From contig NZ_BPRA01000014.1 of assembly GCF_022179645.1 (NCBI RefSeq), positions 124,001 through 188,000 of the forward strand: DNA of 64,000 bases, given 5' to 3'. Every line of letters starts with the position of its first letter. Within the stretch, counting starts at the first letter, position 1. The stretch is from Methylobacterium thuringiense (GTDB lineage: Bacteria; Pseudomonadota; Alphaproteobacteria; Rhizobiales; Beijerinckiaceae). A program made the translations under genes and the position numbers. The notes beneath the pieces are model-generated. The model was not told where the DNA came from and made no database searches. It was given only the letters and a program-made list of their open reading frames with translations. Positions 50,377 to 60,452 of this stretch are shown here, one piece after another.

Positions 50377-51501
50377 TCATTCTGCCGAGGCGCTTGCCCC
50401 AAAGATCCGGCTGGCGAAGCTCGGGGTGCGGTCGCCCTTCGACCCCGCCACCACGACGACGCGGCGGACCTCGCCGCTGAGATAGGCCTGCAGGAAGCGG
50501 GGGTAGTTGCGGAACGAGATGCAGCCGTTCGAGGCGCCGCTCGAGCCGAGCATGTAGGTGTGGGTGAGGAGCCCGTTGCGGTTGTAGATCGCGCCCGCGC
50601 CGCCGACCGGGTTCAGGCGCAGGGCCCGCACGCCGTGGAACAGCGCCTCGCGCTCGGTGAGATCGTAGGTGCCGGGCGGGGTCGAGCCGCGCATGCGCAG
50701 GTGGACGTTGTGCGGGTTGTCCATGCTCGGACCGAGGCCGGAATGGGCCTCCAGCACCTCGCCGCCCGGCAGCGTCACCCGGCCGGCGCTGATGTCGTAG
50801 ACGGCGGTGCCGCCGCCGGCCTGAGGGGCGGTGGCGCGGCGCGGCGACATCCCGAGGCCCTGGGTGTCGACCCCGGCATAGGCCAGCGCCTGCGGCCGCT
50901 CGGCCTCGGGCTTGGCACCGAACACCGTGTCGAAGAAGGAGCGCTCGGCCTCGGCATTCTCCTGCGCGACGGCTCCTTGCGCCGCGATCCTGGCGCGCGG
51001 CGAGGCCGGCCGCTCGGCGAGCCGGGCGACGACGGAGGTGGTGCGCGCGGCCAGGAGGTCGGAGGGCCTCCGCACCGGCAGCGGCACGGTCTGCGGCGTG
51101 AGAGCCGGCATCAGGCGGGCGGTCTGCTGCACGACCTGCGGACGCGGCGTCGGCACCGGCTGGCGCGCGACCGTGTCTGCGACCAGGGCTGCGACGACGG
51201 CCGGTGGCGGAGCCGGCTCGAACGCCGCGTGCAGCGCCGCCACCGGGAGCAGCGTCAGCGTCCGCGCGCCGAGGGCGGGCGTCGGATCGAACAGCCAGGC
51301 GTCGCGTCCGGGGGCGGGGGCCGCCGCCAGCGAGAGCACCGGGGCCTCGGGCTCGGCGGCGACGTCGTTATCCGCCGTGAACCGGGGCAGGGCGCCGACG
51401 ACGATCGCCGCCGCGGCGGTCATCGCCAGCAGGTCGGCGCGCAGCCGGCGACGACGGGGGCGGCGCGTCAGGCGGCCGTAGCGATACGCGTCGTCGATCA
51501 T
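50377..51501 (-). CDS. Tlde1/DUF2778-domain exported protein, L,D-transpeptidase-like
   Basis: The 374-residue protein has an Arg-rich cytosolic start, one membrane segment (LLAMTAAAAIVVGALP), about 170 disordered residues and a C-terminal DUF2778 (Tlde1) domain from AVYDISAGRVTLPGGEV to the end. The catalytic pair is HTYML and SNGCISF, with PPGTYDLTEREALFHGV before it. In Salmonella this fold is a type VI effector cutting peptidoglycan tetrapeptides; in Hyphomicrobiales it is common, chromosomal and anchored, so a housekeeping cell-wall role is likelier. Confidence 0.88.
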   Translation of the reverse strand: MIDDAYRYGRLTRRPRRRRLRADLLAMTAAAAIVVGALPRFTADNDVAAEPEAPVLSLAAAPAPGRDAWLFDPTPALGARTLTLLPVAALHAAFEPAPPPAVVAALVADTVARQPVPTPRPQVVQQTARLMPALTPQTVPLPVRRPSDLLAARTTSVVARLAERPASPRARIAAQGAVAQENAEAERSFFDTVFGAKPEAERPQALAYAGVDTQGLGMSPRRATAPQAGGGTAVYDISAGRVTLPGGEVLEAHSGLGPSMDNPHNVHLRMRGSTPPGTYDLTEREALFHGVRALRLNPVGGAGAIYNRNGLLTHTYMLGSSGASNGCISFRNYPRFLQAYLSGEVRRVVVVAGSKGDRTPSFASRIFGASASAE

Positions 51502-51707
51502 GCGGGCTGTACTCGGATACGCGTATCCCGCACGGACGCCGTCCCGCCCGCGCCGCGCTCGAAGAAGCGCGATCGCGGGCCGGAAAGGCCAACTCGGCCG
51601 TCAGGGAAACATCAACCTTAACCGTCTCCGATTGAACGCCAATTTGGTTAATCTCCGATAAAAGGGGTGCATACCGACGAATCCTGTATCGGCGACGGGC
51701 ACGAGCG

Positions 51708-51800
51708 ATGGCGGATCCGAAAGACATCTTCGTGCTGACCGGCGCCGGGGTCTCCACCGAGAGCGGGCTCGGCACGTTTCGCGATCGGCAGGAGAAGCCT
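51708..51800 (+). pseudogene. Sirtuin (Sir2/CobB) N-terminal fragment
   Basis: About 30 codons read MADPKDIFVLTGAGVSTESG and then LGTFRDR, matching the NAD-binding start of Sir2/CobB deacylases (GAGxSxESGxxxFR). After RQEKP the frame loses all similarity, and no catalytic His or zinc Cys pairs occur before the next gene. This is a stub left by deletion, not a working deacetylase. Confidence 0.75.
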
Positions 51801-51934
51801 GAAAGCCGCATGCACCGGCGGCCGACGGTTCGTGGATTGAGGTCCACCCACGGCCTCACCACAATCGCCCTGTTGGCTCCGTCGGCGAAGCGGTATCATG
51901 CCCGGGCCTCGTCGCAGGGTCCCGGACCACAGCC

Positions 51935-52981
51935 ATGCACGCCCCGATCGCCGCCTTGCGCCGCTGGAACCGGCGTCGGTCGAGGCTCACCGCAGCGCTC
52001 GTCAACTCGCCCGTCGCCTTCGGCCTGCTGATCATCGCCCTGCTCGCCGCCGGCTGGAACTACCTCGTGGCCGAATCGAGCCGCGACCGGGTGGCCGAGG
52101 CCAACGGCGTGGTGCTCGAAGTCGAGCGGTTGTTCTCCTCGATCAAGGACCTGGAGACGGGCGAGCGCGGCTTCGTGCTCGTCGGCAGCGACAACTACCT
52201 GATCCCCTATGACGGCGCCCGCGCCGCCATCGACCGCAGCCTGGCTCGGCTGAACACGATCACCCGCGGGCATCTCGACCCGTCGGTCGCCGGCGGCAGG
52301 CCGCTGGACGTGCTGGTGGCGGAGAAGCGCGCCTTCGCCGCCCGCGTCGTGGCCCTGCGCAAGGAACAGGGGTTCGAGGCCGCGACGGACCTCGTGCGGA
52401 CGGGGGACGGCAAGGAGACCATGGACGCGATCCGCGCCGAGGCCGTGGCGATCCGCACGAAGCTCTCCGAGCGGGTCGACAAGATCCAGCGCAGCGACCG
52501 CCTGCGCGGGCTGCTGCTGGCTTTGCTTACCGGGACCACCGCCTGGAGCGCGGTGGCCCTGGTCGCGTGGCTGCTCGTCCTGCGCCGGGAGGAGGGCCGG
52601 CTGACCAGCGCGCTCCTCGAAGGCGTGCTGGAGAACGCCCCCGTGGGCCTCGGCTTCCTCGACCGCGACCTGCGGCTGCAGCATCGCAACCGCGCGCTGG
52701 CGAGCCTCGGCGGCAGCGGCTTCGGTGCAGGCATCGGCCAACCGATCTGGGCGGCGCTGCCGGCGCTGGAGGAGCGGCTCTCGACACCGCTCCACGCCGC
52801 CCTGCGGCAGGGCGTGGCGACGTCCGACCTCCCCGTGCCGGTCGCCTCCAGAACCGTGCCGGGCGGAATCCGCCACCTGCGGATGAGCTTCTATCCCCTC
52901 ACGGTGCCGAACGAAGCGGGCCATCCGGAGATCGAGGGCGTCGGGTTCGTCGTCGCGGCGGAGTCGTCGGCGAAGGTTTGA
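51935..52981 (+). CDS. CHASE3-PAS sensor protein without output domain
   Basis: The 348-residue membrane protein has two helices (about 24-44 and 196-216) enclosing a CHASE3 sensor domain ([28 protein letters not shown]), then a PAS-like domain ([20 protein letters not shown]). The chain ends after the PAS core at [11 protein letters not shown]. No histidine kinase, GGDEF or methyl-accepting part follows in any frame. It may act through protein contacts or be a shortened kinase. Confidence 0.85.
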   Translation: MHAPIAALRRWNRRRSRLTAALVNSPVAFGLLIIALLAAGWNYLVAESSRDRVAEANGVVLEVERLFSSIKDLETGERGFVLVGSDNYLIPYDGARAAIDRSLARLNTITRGHLDPSVAGGRPLDVLVAEKRAFAARVVALRKEQGFEAATDLVRTGDGKETMDAIRAEAVAIRTKLSERVDKIQRSDRLRGLLLALLTGTTAWSAVALVAWLLVLRREEGRLTSALLEGVLENAPVGLGFLDRDLRLQHRNRALASLGGSGFGAGIGQPIWAALPALEERLSTPLHAALRQGVATSDLPVPVASRTVPGGIRHLRMSFYPLTVPNEAGHPEIEGVGFVVAAESSAKV

Positions 52982-53604
52982 GACCGTTTCCGGTCGATCC
53001 GTTCGATCCAGTTGATCCATCCGATGTCCACGGCCCTTTCCCGGACGCCTGGAACACAGTGGAAGGTGATCCGGGACCCAGCGAGAACACGGGCCGCGCC
53101 AGCGGCTCGATTCGAACGGCGCCGACGTTTCGACGCTTCGCGACGTCCTTATGCTGGGCCCCGGATCGGGTTCCGCTGACGCTCCACCCGTCCGGGGAAG
53201 GGGGGCGTGGTAAGCCGAAGCCCTCGACCGGAAACGGCGTGAGACCGAAGCCGTCGATTTCGGCTCTTCCGCACTCGGCCCTTCGACCAGCGCGAACACG
53301 CGCCGTCGCCATGTGCGAAACGTCACGCCGTCTTCGCCCCATGCAACCCGACGGCGAAATCCCCGCTCCGGCCTGCATTGCGCGATCATCCCGCGGGCGG
53401 ATACATTATTCCCATTCCAAGATGCGGTGCGGGGGCGGGGGCCTTCGTGCGCGTGCCGGCAGCGACAGCCCGGCCGTAGCGGATTCGTCCCGCATGCTCT
53501 CAGCGATCGCGCGAGCCTCCGGCTCCCGGCGACCGCCCTTCGACACCGGCTCGTCGTCGCGTCGCCCGAAGCGACACGCGGCGGCCTCACGACAGGACGA
53601 AGCG
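52982..53604. other. Long intergenic region with MITE-like repeat
   Basis: About 620 bases between the CHASE3 gene and the molybdenum hydroxylase operon. The first 255 bases form a repeat element (52984-53237). Open stretches on the minus strand have no ribosome binding site or recognisable domain. The operon promoter should be in the last 200 bases. Confidence 0.6.
52984..53237. repeat. MITE-like element, copy B
   Basis: A 14-bp perfect inverted repeat, CCGTTTCCGGTCGA (52984-52997) and its complement (53224-53237), bounds about 254 bases. The end sequence is shared with copy A at 46605-46925. Confidence 0.6.
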
Positions 53605-54084
53605 ATGATCAAACTCACCGTGAACGGGGCGGAGCGCAGTTTCGACGGCGACCCCGACATGCCGCTGCTCTGGTACCTGCGCGACGAACTCGGCTTCACC
53701 GGCGTGAAGTTCGGCTGCGGCCAGGCGCTCTGCGGGGCCTGCACGATCCATCTCGGCGGCACCGCCACGCGCTCCTGCACCACGCCGGTCTCGGCGGCGG
53801 AGGGCCAGGAGGTGCTGACCATCGAGGGGCTCTCGCCCGACGGTAACCATCCGGTCCAGGTCGCCTGGCGCGATCTCAACGTCGCCCAGTGCGGCTACTG
53901 CCAGTGCGGCCAGATCATGCAGGCCGCCTCGCTGCTCAAGGACACGCCGAAGCCGAGCGACCAGGACATCGACGAGGCGATGAGCGGCAACATCTGTCGC
54001 TGCGGCACCTACCCGCGCATCCGCGCGGCGATCCATCAGGCCGCCGGCCAGCCGGCTTCCACCACCGAGGGAGGCAAGCTGTGA
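53605..54084 (+). CDS. (2Fe-2S)-binding subunit of molybdenum hydroxylase
   Basis: The 159-residue protein carries two 2Fe-2S clusters. The plant-type cluster is Cys38, Cys43, Cys46, Cys58 ([21 protein letters not shown]) and the second is Cys96, Cys99, Cys131, Cys133 ([18 protein letters not shown]). This is the small subunit of isoquinoline 1-oxidoreductase (IorA) or aldehyde dehydrogenase type enzymes. Its stop overlaps the GTG of the large subunit, so the two are co-translated. No FAD subunit is present, as usual for this group. Confidence 0.94.
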   Translation: MIKLTVNGAERSFDGDPDMPLLWYLRDELGFTGVKFGCGQALCGACTIHLGGTATRSCTTPVSAAEGQEVLTIEGLSPDGNHPVQVAWRDLNVAQCGYCQCGQIMQAASLLKDTPKPSDQDIDEAMSGNICRCGTYPRIRAAIHQAAGQPASTTEGGKL

Positions 54085-56432
54085 TCCACGACGCGAAGCT
54101 CATGGCCGAACTCGCCTCGGCCCCCGCCCCCAAGGCCCCTGCCCTCCTCGACAACGTCAGCCGCCGCGCGACCCTCGGCGGACTCGGCGCCTTCGTTCTG
54201 GCTCTCTCGCTCAGCGATCGGGCCATGGCCGACGAAGGCCAGACGAAGGAGCAACAGGAAAAGAAATACGGCGCCGACGGCATGCCGCATGGCTGGCGCG
54301 ACGACCCCAAGGTCTTCGTCGCCATCGCCGCCGACGGCACCGTGACGGTGACGAACCACCGCTCCGAGATGGGTACCGGGGTGCGCACCTCGATCGCCTT
54401 CACCGTCGCCGACGAGCTCGAGGCCGACTGGTCGAAGGTCAAGGTGATCCAGGCCTGGGGCGACGAGAGCCGCTTCGGCAACCAGGACACCGACGGCTCG
54501 CGCAGCCTGCGCCACTTCTTCCAGCATTTTCGCCATGCGGGCGCCGCTGCGAAGCTGATGCTCGTCCAGGCCGCCGCCAAGCAGTGGGGCGTGCCGGTCG
54601 GTGAAGTCGTGGCCGAGAACCACGTCATCAGCCACAAGAAGTCGGGAAAGACAGCCGGCTACGGAGAGTTTGCCGCCGCCGCCGCCGAGCTGCCGGTGCC
54701 GGCCCGCGAGAGCGTCGTGCTCAAGGACCCGAAGGCCTTCCGCTATATCGGCAAGGGCAAGATCGGCCTGATCGACAACCACGACATCACCACCGGCAAG
54801 GCGATCTACGGCCTCGACACCCAACTCGACGGCATGCTTTTCGGAGTTGTCGCCCGCCCCGCAGTCTACGGCGGCAAAGTGAAAAGCTTCGATGACAGCG
54901 CTACGCTGAAGATCCCGGGCGTCGTCAAGACCGTGAAGATCGAGGGGGGAGACATCCCCTCGGAGTTCATGCCCTTGGGCGGCATCGCGGTCGTCGCGAA
55001 AAACACCTGGGCGGCGATGAAGGGCCGCGAGGCGCTCAAGATCGTCTGGGACGACGGTCCGAACGCCAATTACGACACCACGGCCTTCCGCAAGGAGCTG
55101 GAAGCCTCGGCCCGCGCCCCCGGCAAGGTCGTGCGCAACCAGGGCGACGTCGACGGCGCGATGAAGACGGCCAAGACCAAGATCGAGGCCGAGTACTTCG
55201 TGCCCCACCTCGCCCAGGCGCCGATGGAGCCGCCGGCCGCCGTCGCCCGCGTCAAGGACGGGTTCTGCGAGGTCTGGGCCTGCATCCAGGGTCCGCAGGC
55301 GGCCAACGATCGGCTGATGAAGCGGCTGAACTTCGCCGACGACAAGGTGAAGGTGAACGTCACGCTGCTCGGCGGCGGCTTCGGCCGCAAGTCGAAGCCC
55401 GACTTCATCGTCGAGGCGGCGCTCTGCTCGCAGGCCGTGGACGGCGCGCCGGTCAAGCTCGTCTGGACCCGCGAGGACGACCTGCACCACGGCTACTATC
55501 ACACCATCTCGGTGGAGCGCCTGGAGGCCGGCCTCGACGACAAGGGCATGCCGGTGGCCTGGCTGCACCGCTCGACCGCGCCGACGATCGGCTCGATCTT
55601 CGCGCCCGATCCGAAGCACGAGCTGCCGTTCGAGCTCGGCATGGGGCTCACCAACCTGCCGTTCGCCCTGCCGAACGTCCGGCTGGAGAACCCGGAAGCC
55701 GCGGCCCACGTCCGCATCGGCTGGTTCCGCTCGGTCTCGAACATCCCGCACGCTTTCGCGATCCAGTCCTTCGTGGCTGAACTCGCGCATGCCGCCGGGC
55801 GCGACCCGCTGGAATACCTGCTCGCCCTGATCGGACCCGACCGCAAGATCGATCCGACCACGCTCGGCGACGTCTGGAACTACGGTGAGGATCCGAGCCG
55901 CTATCCCGTCGATACCGGGCGCCTCAAGGGCGTGATCCAGGCCGTTGCCAAGGGTGCCGGCTGGGGCCGCAAGCTCGAAAAGGGCCGGGGCCTCGGCGTC
56001 GCCGGGCATTACAGCTTCGTCACCTACACGGCGGTCGCGGCCGAGGTGGAGGTCGACGACAAGGGCGAGGTCAAGGTGCACGCCATCGACATCGCCGTCG
56101 ATTGCGGAGCGCAGGTGAACCCCGAGCGCATCCGCTCGCAGATGGAAGGCGCCGTCGTCATGGGGATGGGCCTCGCCCTGTCCTCGCAGATCACCTTCAA
56201 GAACGGCCGCGCCGAGCAGAACAATTTTGACGGCTACGAAGTGGTCCGCATGGACGCCGCGCCGAAGGTGATCCGCGTCCATCTCGTCAACTCCACCGGC
56301 TTCGACAGCCCGCTCGGCGGCGTCGGCGAACCCGGCGTGCCGCCGGTGGCCCCGGCCATCGCCAACGCGGTCTTCGCCGCAACCGGCCGCCGCATCCGGC
56401 AGTTGCCGATCAAGGACCAGCTGAGCAGCTGA
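54081..56432 (+). CDS. Molybdopterin-binding subunit, IorB/aldehyde dehydrogenase type
   Basis: The 783-residue large subunit of a xanthine-oxidase-family hydroxylase has a Tat signal ([18 protein letters not shown] about 28-29), so the holoenzyme is exported folded. [43 protein letters not shown] and [19 protein letters not shown] follow, the last with the catalytic Glu. Substrate may be an aldehyde or N-heterocycle; not determinable. The c-type cytochrome subunit often found with it is not adjacent. GTG start 54081 overlaps the previous stop. Confidence 0.93.
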   Translation: MIHDAKLMAELASAPAPKAPALLDNVSRRATLGGLGAFVLALSLSDRAMADEGQTKEQQEKKYGADGMPHGWRDDPKVFVAIAADGTVTVTNHRSEMGTGVRTSIAFTVADELEADWSKVKVIQAWGDESRFGNQDTDGSRSLRHFFQHFRHAGAAAKLMLVQAAAKQWGVPVGEVVAENHVISHKKSGKTAGYGEFAAAAAELPVPARESVVLKDPKAFRYIGKGKIGLIDNHDITTGKAIYGLDTQLDGMLFGVVARPAVYGGKVKSFDDSATLKIPGVVKTVKIEGGDIPSEFMPLGGIAVVAKNTWAAMKGREALKIVWDDGPNANYDTTAFRKELEASARAPGKVVRNQGDVDGAMKTAKTKIEAEYFVPHLAQAPMEPPAAVARVKDGFCEVWACIQGPQAANDRLMKRLNFADDKVKVNVTLLGGGFGRKSKPDFIVEAALCSQAVDGAPVKLVWTREDDLHHGYYHTISVERLEAGLDDKGMPVAWLHRSTAPTIGSIFAPDPKHELPFELGMGLTNLPFALPNVRLENPEAAAHVRIGWFRSVSNIPHAFAIQSFVAELAHAAGRDPLEYLLALIGPDRKIDPTTLGDVWNYGEDPSRYPVDTGRLKGVIQAVAKGAGWGRKLEKGRGLGVAGHYSFVTYTAVAAEVEVDDKGEVKVHAIDIAVDCGAQVNPERIRSQMEGAVVMGMGLALSSQITFKNGRAEQNNFDGYEVVRMDAAPKVIRVHLVNSTGFDSPLGGVGEPGVPPVAPAIANAVFAATGRRIRQLPIKDQLSS

Positions 56433-56689
56433 GTCTTTTCGGAGTTCACCACGCCCACTCTCCCCGCGCGCGGGGAGAGGGCCACGGACCCCTTGCAGGG
56501 TCCGTGGCGAGCGGAGGCGAAGCCGAAGCATAGGTGAGGGGGAGCCGCCGAAAGTGGCTCCTCCGGGGGTAACCCCTCACTTTCGGCTGCCGCCTCGAAT
56601 CATGACCCGACAAGGGGGCATGACGCCCTCTCCCCGCGTGCGGGAAGAGGCGCGCTCACCACTGTCCCGATCTCACCAGGAAAAAACCG
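56433..56689. repeat. Intergenic repeat of MITE-like module
   Basis: This gap is almost wholly repeat: CTCCCCGCGCGCGGGGAG, GGACCC/GGGTCC hairpins and a module running GGCGAAGCCGAAGC to CGGCTGCCGCCTCG. The same module occurs reversed inside the element at 46605-46925. Confidence 0.65.
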
Positions 56690-57064
56690 ATGACGCGTCA
56701 CGCGTACCTCGCCGCCGCCCTGCTCACGGCCCTGACGGCCGGCCCGGTCCTGGGTTCCCCCTGCTCCGAGCAGATCGAGGCCCTCTCTGGTAAGGTCCAC
56801 GAGGAAGGCAGGCAGGCGATCGCGGCCGGGACCGGCGGGCAGGCCGACGCGGCGGCGCGCGGCGGCCAGGGCAAGACCGGGGCATCGGGCGAAGCCTCGA
56901 ACACGCCCCCGGACAAGTCGGCCGACGCCGGCAAGGGCGCCGACAAGGCGCAGGCCGCCAAGGTCGCCCTCGACGAGGCGCGCACCGCCGACGGCAAGGG
57001 CGACGCCAAGGCCTGCATGGACGCCATCGGCCGCGCCAGGACGGAACTCGGCAACGCGCCCTGA
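56690..57064 (+). CDS. Small exported protein, Ala/Gly-rich, unknown function
   Basis: The 124-residue protein has a signal peptide (LAAALLTALTAGPVLGS) and two cysteines, one in SPCSEQIEALSGKV and one in KACMDAIGRARTEL, which could pair in the periplasm. Between is a disordered Gly/Ala/Asp/Lys stretch. I know no family name. Its stop abuts the stop of the convergent gene. Confidence 0.78.
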   Translation: MTRHAYLAAALLTALTAGPVLGSPCSEQIEALSGKVHEEGRQAIAAGTGGQADAAARGGQGKTGASGEASNTPPDKSADAGKGADKAQAAKVALDEARTADGKGDAKACMDAIGRARTELGNAP

Positions 57065-57730
57065 TCAGCCGGCGGACAGCGTACGGCCGCGGGCTGCCCT
57101 GAGCACGTCGTGCGCCGCGACATCGACCCAGGCGCGGCCGTCGACGCCCGGATTCGCCATCAGCCAATCGCCGACGATCCGGTAGCCGAGCGTATAGCCG
57201 AGCCAACGAGGATAGCGCCCGCCTGCCCCGAAGAACCAAGCACCGTGATCGTGGCCGTTCGCCACGAGCGTGGCGTTGTCGGGACGGTTGGCCTCGAGCA
57301 CCGCGTCGGTTACGGCGCATTCCCAGGGCTCGGGCGGCGTGCCGAACAGATGGCTCACGAACCGTCCCGCCAACCCCTCGCTGACCAGCGCCTCGCCAAG
57401 GGTCCAGCCGTAGCCGGGCCCGGCCATGCGCAGGCAATGGTGCGCCTCGTGCGCCACCGTCCGGCGAAGGTCGCCGTTCCTCAGAGATCCCGCGAAGTTG
57501 GTGTTGTCCGGATCGAGCGTGAGCGCGAACAGCCCCGGCCGGTAGGCGCGCCCCGTCGTGCCGGTTTCGGGGATCGTCGCACCGGTGAGACGCTCGATGA
57601 GGATATCGAGCGGGGGCACGGGCAGCACGCCCGCGACGGCCTTCCGGGCGATCTCAACCTCAGCGGTGATCGTATCGCGCCAGGGGCGCAGATCGCCGGA
57701 CGCTTCAAGCCAGTGCAGGTGCCAGGACAT
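57065..57730 (-). CDS. DUF2268-type putative zinc metallopeptidase
   Basis: The 221-residue protein has the zinc-binding motif HEAHH in TVAHEAHHCLRM at about residue 92, with a downstream Glu in GEALVSEGLAGRF as likely third ligand. This is the DUF2268 (predicted Zn-dependent protease) pattern. No signal peptide is present, so it should be cytosolic. The ATG at 57730 gives MSWHLHWLEASGDL; the open frame extends upstream without coding character. Substrates unknown. Confidence 0.85.
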   Translation of the reverse strand: MSWHLHWLEASGDLRPWRDTITAEVEIARKAVAGVLPVPPLDILIERLTGATIPETGTTGRAYRPGLFALTLDPDNTNFAGSLRNGDLRRTVAHEAHHCLRMAGPGYGWTLGEALVSEGLAGRFVSHLFGTPPEPWECAVTDAVLEANRPDNATLVANGHDHGAWFFGAGGRYPRWLGYTLGYRIVGDWLMANPGVDGRAWVDVAAHDVLRAARGRTLSAG

Positions 57731-57913
57731 TGCGCGTTCTCGCCGGACGTCGAGGCGCGATCCTGACGCGTGAAGCGGAACGCGGCAACAGCCGGATGCT
57801 GTCCAGAGCCGGGTCGAGGCTTCACGGCTGACACCATCGAAAATGCCCCACGGTTGACGTTCGCCCGGGTGCCTGCCATCGCGGCGCTCGCCGCGAGACC
57901 ATGTCAGGGCCCC

Positions 57914-58624
57914 ATGACCGACCTCTTCGAGACGATCCGCCGGACCCTCGTGCCGATCCACAAGGAGGGCTATCCCTTCATCCTGATCGGCATCGTGCTC
58001 ACCGTGCTGCTCGGCTACTTCGCCCAGGCCTTCTTCTGGATCTTCCTGATCCTGACGCTGTGGGTTTGCTATTTCTTCCGCGATCCGGAGCGGGTGGTGC
58101 CGACGGTGGACGGCCTCGTGATCGCCCCGGCGGACGGGCGCGTGAACTTGATCTCCACCGTGCTGCCGCCGCCCGAGCTCGACCTCTCGCACGAGCCGAT
58201 GCTGCGGATCTCGGTGTTCATGAACGTGTTCGACTGCCACGTGAACCGGGTGCCGGTGGCGGGTAAGATCGGCCAGATCCACTACACGCCGGGCTTGTTC
58301 CTCAACGCCGAACTCGACAAGGCCAGCGACGACAACGAGCGCAACGGCCTCGTCATCGAGACCACTCACAAGGGCCTGCCGCTCCGCGTCGGCGTGGTGC
58401 AGATCGCCGGCCTCGTGGCGCGGCGCATCGTCGGCTTCGTCTCGGCGGGGGACACGCTGCAGACCGGCGAGCGATTCGGCCTGATCCGCTTCGGCTCGCG
58501 GGTCGACGTCTACCTGCCGACGACGGCGCGGGTCCTCGTCGGCTTGGGCCAGAAGTCGGTGGCCGGCGAGACCGTGCTCGCCGATCTCGGGGGTGGCCCC
58601 GAGCGGGCATTCCGCCGTATCTGA
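57914..58624 (+). CDS. psd: Phosphatidylserine decarboxylase
   Basis: The 236-residue proenzyme makes phosphatidylethanolamine. It is the short alphaproteobacterial form, with membrane helices at [16 protein letters not shown] and [15 protein letters not shown], then [17 protein letters not shown] and [16 protein letters not shown]. The self-cleavage site is Gly-Ser in [11 protein letters not shown] (about 192), where the Ser becomes the pyruvoyl group. pssA follows 43 bases downstream and supplies its substrate. The ATG at 57914 is preferred over one far upstream. Confidence 0.96.
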   Translation: MTDLFETIRRTLVPIHKEGYPFILIGIVLTVLLGYFAQAFFWIFLILTLWVCYFFRDPERVVPTVDGLVIAPADGRVNLISTVLPPPELDLSHEPMLRISVFMNVFDCHVNRVPVAGKIGQIHYTPGLFLNAELDKASDDNERNGLVIETTHKGLPLRVGVVQIAGLVARRIVGFVSAGDTLQTGERFGLIRFGSRVDVYLPTTARVLVGLGQKSVAGETVLADLGGGPERAFRRI

Positions 58625-58667
58625 GCGCTCGCTCCCGCCTCCACCTCGCGCGAAAAACAGGCCCTGA

Positions 58668-59501
58668 ATGGACGATCTGTTTCCGCCCTTCGAGCCCGAC
58701 GCGAACGAGCCGCGCCGCCGCCGCTTCCGGCCGGTGCCGTTCCGGATGATCGCGCCGAACATGATCACCCTGCTCGCGCTCTGCCTCGGGCTGACCGCGA
58801 TCCGGCTCGCCTTCGAGGGCAAGTTCGAGCCGGCGGTGATCGCGGTGGTGGTGGCCGCCGTGCTCGACGGCATCGACGGGCGGGTGGCGCGGCTGCTCAA
58901 GGGCACCTCGCGCTTCGGGGCCGAACTCGATTCGCTGGCCGACTTCGTCAATTTCGGCTGCGCCCCGGCGCTGATCCTCTACGGCTTCGCCCTCAATCCC
59001 CTGCGCTCGGTCGGCTGGATCGTGGCGCTGGTCTTCGCCATCGCCATGGCGCTCAGGCTGGCGCGCTTCAACGCCATGCTCGACGACCCGAGCCGGCCCG
59101 AATGGAAGAAGGACTTCTTCGTCGGCATGCCGGCGCCGGCCGGCGCGCTGACGGCGATGCTGCCGCTCTACCTGCACTTCCTCGGCCTGACCTTCGAGAG
59201 CTGGGCCGCACCGCTGGTGCTCGCCTACGTCCTCGGCATCGCGCTGCTCGTCGTCTCCACCGTCCCGACCTTCTCCGGCAAGACCTGGGGCAAGCGGGTG
59301 CCGCGCGAATTCGTGCTGCCGATCTTCCTGGTGATCGTCGTCGTCTTCGGCCTCGTGATCAGCTTCCCCTTCGAGACGATGGTAACCCTCGCCGTCGCCT
59401 ACCTCGCCGCCCTGCCCGTCGGCGCGGTGCAATATCGCCGGCGGCAGAAGCAGGAGCCCGCCCTGCCGGCGCCTGACGAGGCGCACGAGACGGCAGCCTG
59501 A
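58668..59501 (+). CDS. pssA: CDP-diacylglycerol-serine O-phosphatidyltransferase
   Basis: The 277-residue membrane enzyme makes phosphatidylserine. The CDP-alcohol phosphotransferase signature is DGIDGRVARLLKGTSRFGAE followed by DSLADFVNFG, with all catalytic Asp present. About eight helices follow. It forms an operon with psd: the product of this enzyme is decarboxylated by Psd. The last codons are near the convergent tam gene, 3 bases away. Confidence 0.96.
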   Translation: MDDLFPPFEPDANEPRRRRFRPVPFRMIAPNMITLLALCLGLTAIRLAFEGKFEPAVIAVVVAAVLDGIDGRVARLLKGTSRFGAELDSLADFVNFGCAPALILYGFALNPLRSVGWIVALVFAIAMALRLARFNAMLDDPSRPEWKKDFFVGMPAPAGALTAMLPLYLHFLGLTFESWAAPLVLAYVLGIALLVVSTVPTFSGKTWGKRVPREFVLPIFLVIVVVFGLVISFPFETMVTLAVAYLAALPVGAVQYRRRQKQEPALPAPDEAHETAA

Positions 59502-59504
59502 GCC

Positions 59505-60278
59505 TCAGGCGCGCCGCGCGACGACGAACAGCCGCGGGAAGCGCAGCAGCACCCGCCCGTCGCCTCGGCGCGGATAGGCGCTCTCCAGCGCCGCCGCGTA
59601 GGCTGCGAGGAACGCGACGCGCATGTCGTGGTCCAGCGGCGCCAGGAAGGGCCGCAGCCCCGTCGCCTGCAGCCAGGTCACGATCGCGGCGGCGTCGGGC
59701 AGAGGGTGGACATAGGTCGTCGCCCAGATGTCGACGCTGCAATCCGCCGCCCGCAGCCAGTCGTAGTAGTCGCCGGCCGGCGGGATCCGGCTACGCGATG
59801 CCCCGGCATCCCCGATCAGGGCGCTCCACGGGCCGTCGGCCGCGACCGCGCGCATCAGGGCGTGCGAGGGCTCGTCGAGGTTGTCCGGCACCTGGAACGC
59901 GAGGCAGCCGTCGGGTTTCAGCAGGCGGGCGAGGCGCGGGATCAGGGTCGCGTGGTCGGGCAGCCATTGCAGCACGGCGTTCGCGAAGATCAGGTCCTGC
60001 GGATCATGCGGCGCGAGATCGCGCAGATCTGCCTGGACGAAGCTGATGCGGGGGAGCGCCCGGCGGGCCTGGGCCAGCATGTCGGGCGCGCTGTCGACTC
60101 CGAGGATCCGGGCCTTGGGAAACCGCGCGGCCAGCAGCGCCGTGCCGTTGCCGGGGCCGCAGCCGAGATCGAGGATGTCGGAGGCTCGGTCGAGCGGCAC
60201 GCGGGCCAGCAGATCGGCCGCCGGCCGGGTGCGCTCGGTGGCAAAGCGCAAATACTGGGACGCGTTCCAGTCCGACAT
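59505..60278 (-). CDS. tam: Trans-aconitate 2-methyltransferase
   Basis: The 257-residue SAM-dependent methyltransferase has the glycine-rich SAM motif [32 protein letters not shown] and [16 protein letters not shown]. The start [20 protein letters not shown] is characteristic of Tam, which methylates trans-aconitate and so protects aconitase. Length agrees with E. coli Tam (252). Confidence 0.95.
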   Translation of the reverse strand: MSDWNASQYLRFATERTRPAADLLARVPLDRASDILDLGCGPGNGTALLAARFPKARILGVDSAPDMLAQARRALPRISFVQADLRDLAPHDPQDLIFANAVLQWLPDHATLIPRLARLLKPDGCLAFQVPDNLDEPSHALMRAVAADGPWSALIGDAGASRSRIPPAGDYYDWLRAADCSVDIWATTYVHPLPDAAAIVTWLQATGLRPFLAPLDHDMRVAFLAAYAAALESAYPRRGDGRVLLRFPRLFVVARRA

Positions 60279-60452
60279 TGCGCCTCCACATGCACGAGGG
60301 CCGGGTCCGGTGGTTGAAAACCGGGCAATCGGCCGTGGACAGTCCCGGCAGCCGCCTTGGCAGGCCCGTATCCTGCAATAGCGTGGCCACGCTGTTACGC
60401 CGAACCGGTATCCACTTCGGTGGAGCGCGCCCGAAATTCGAGGAGACGACGA

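Noticed and set aside
52899-53378. 159-codon minus-strand frame in the long gap
   Set aside because: No ribosome binding site, no domain, and much of it lies in the MITE-like element.
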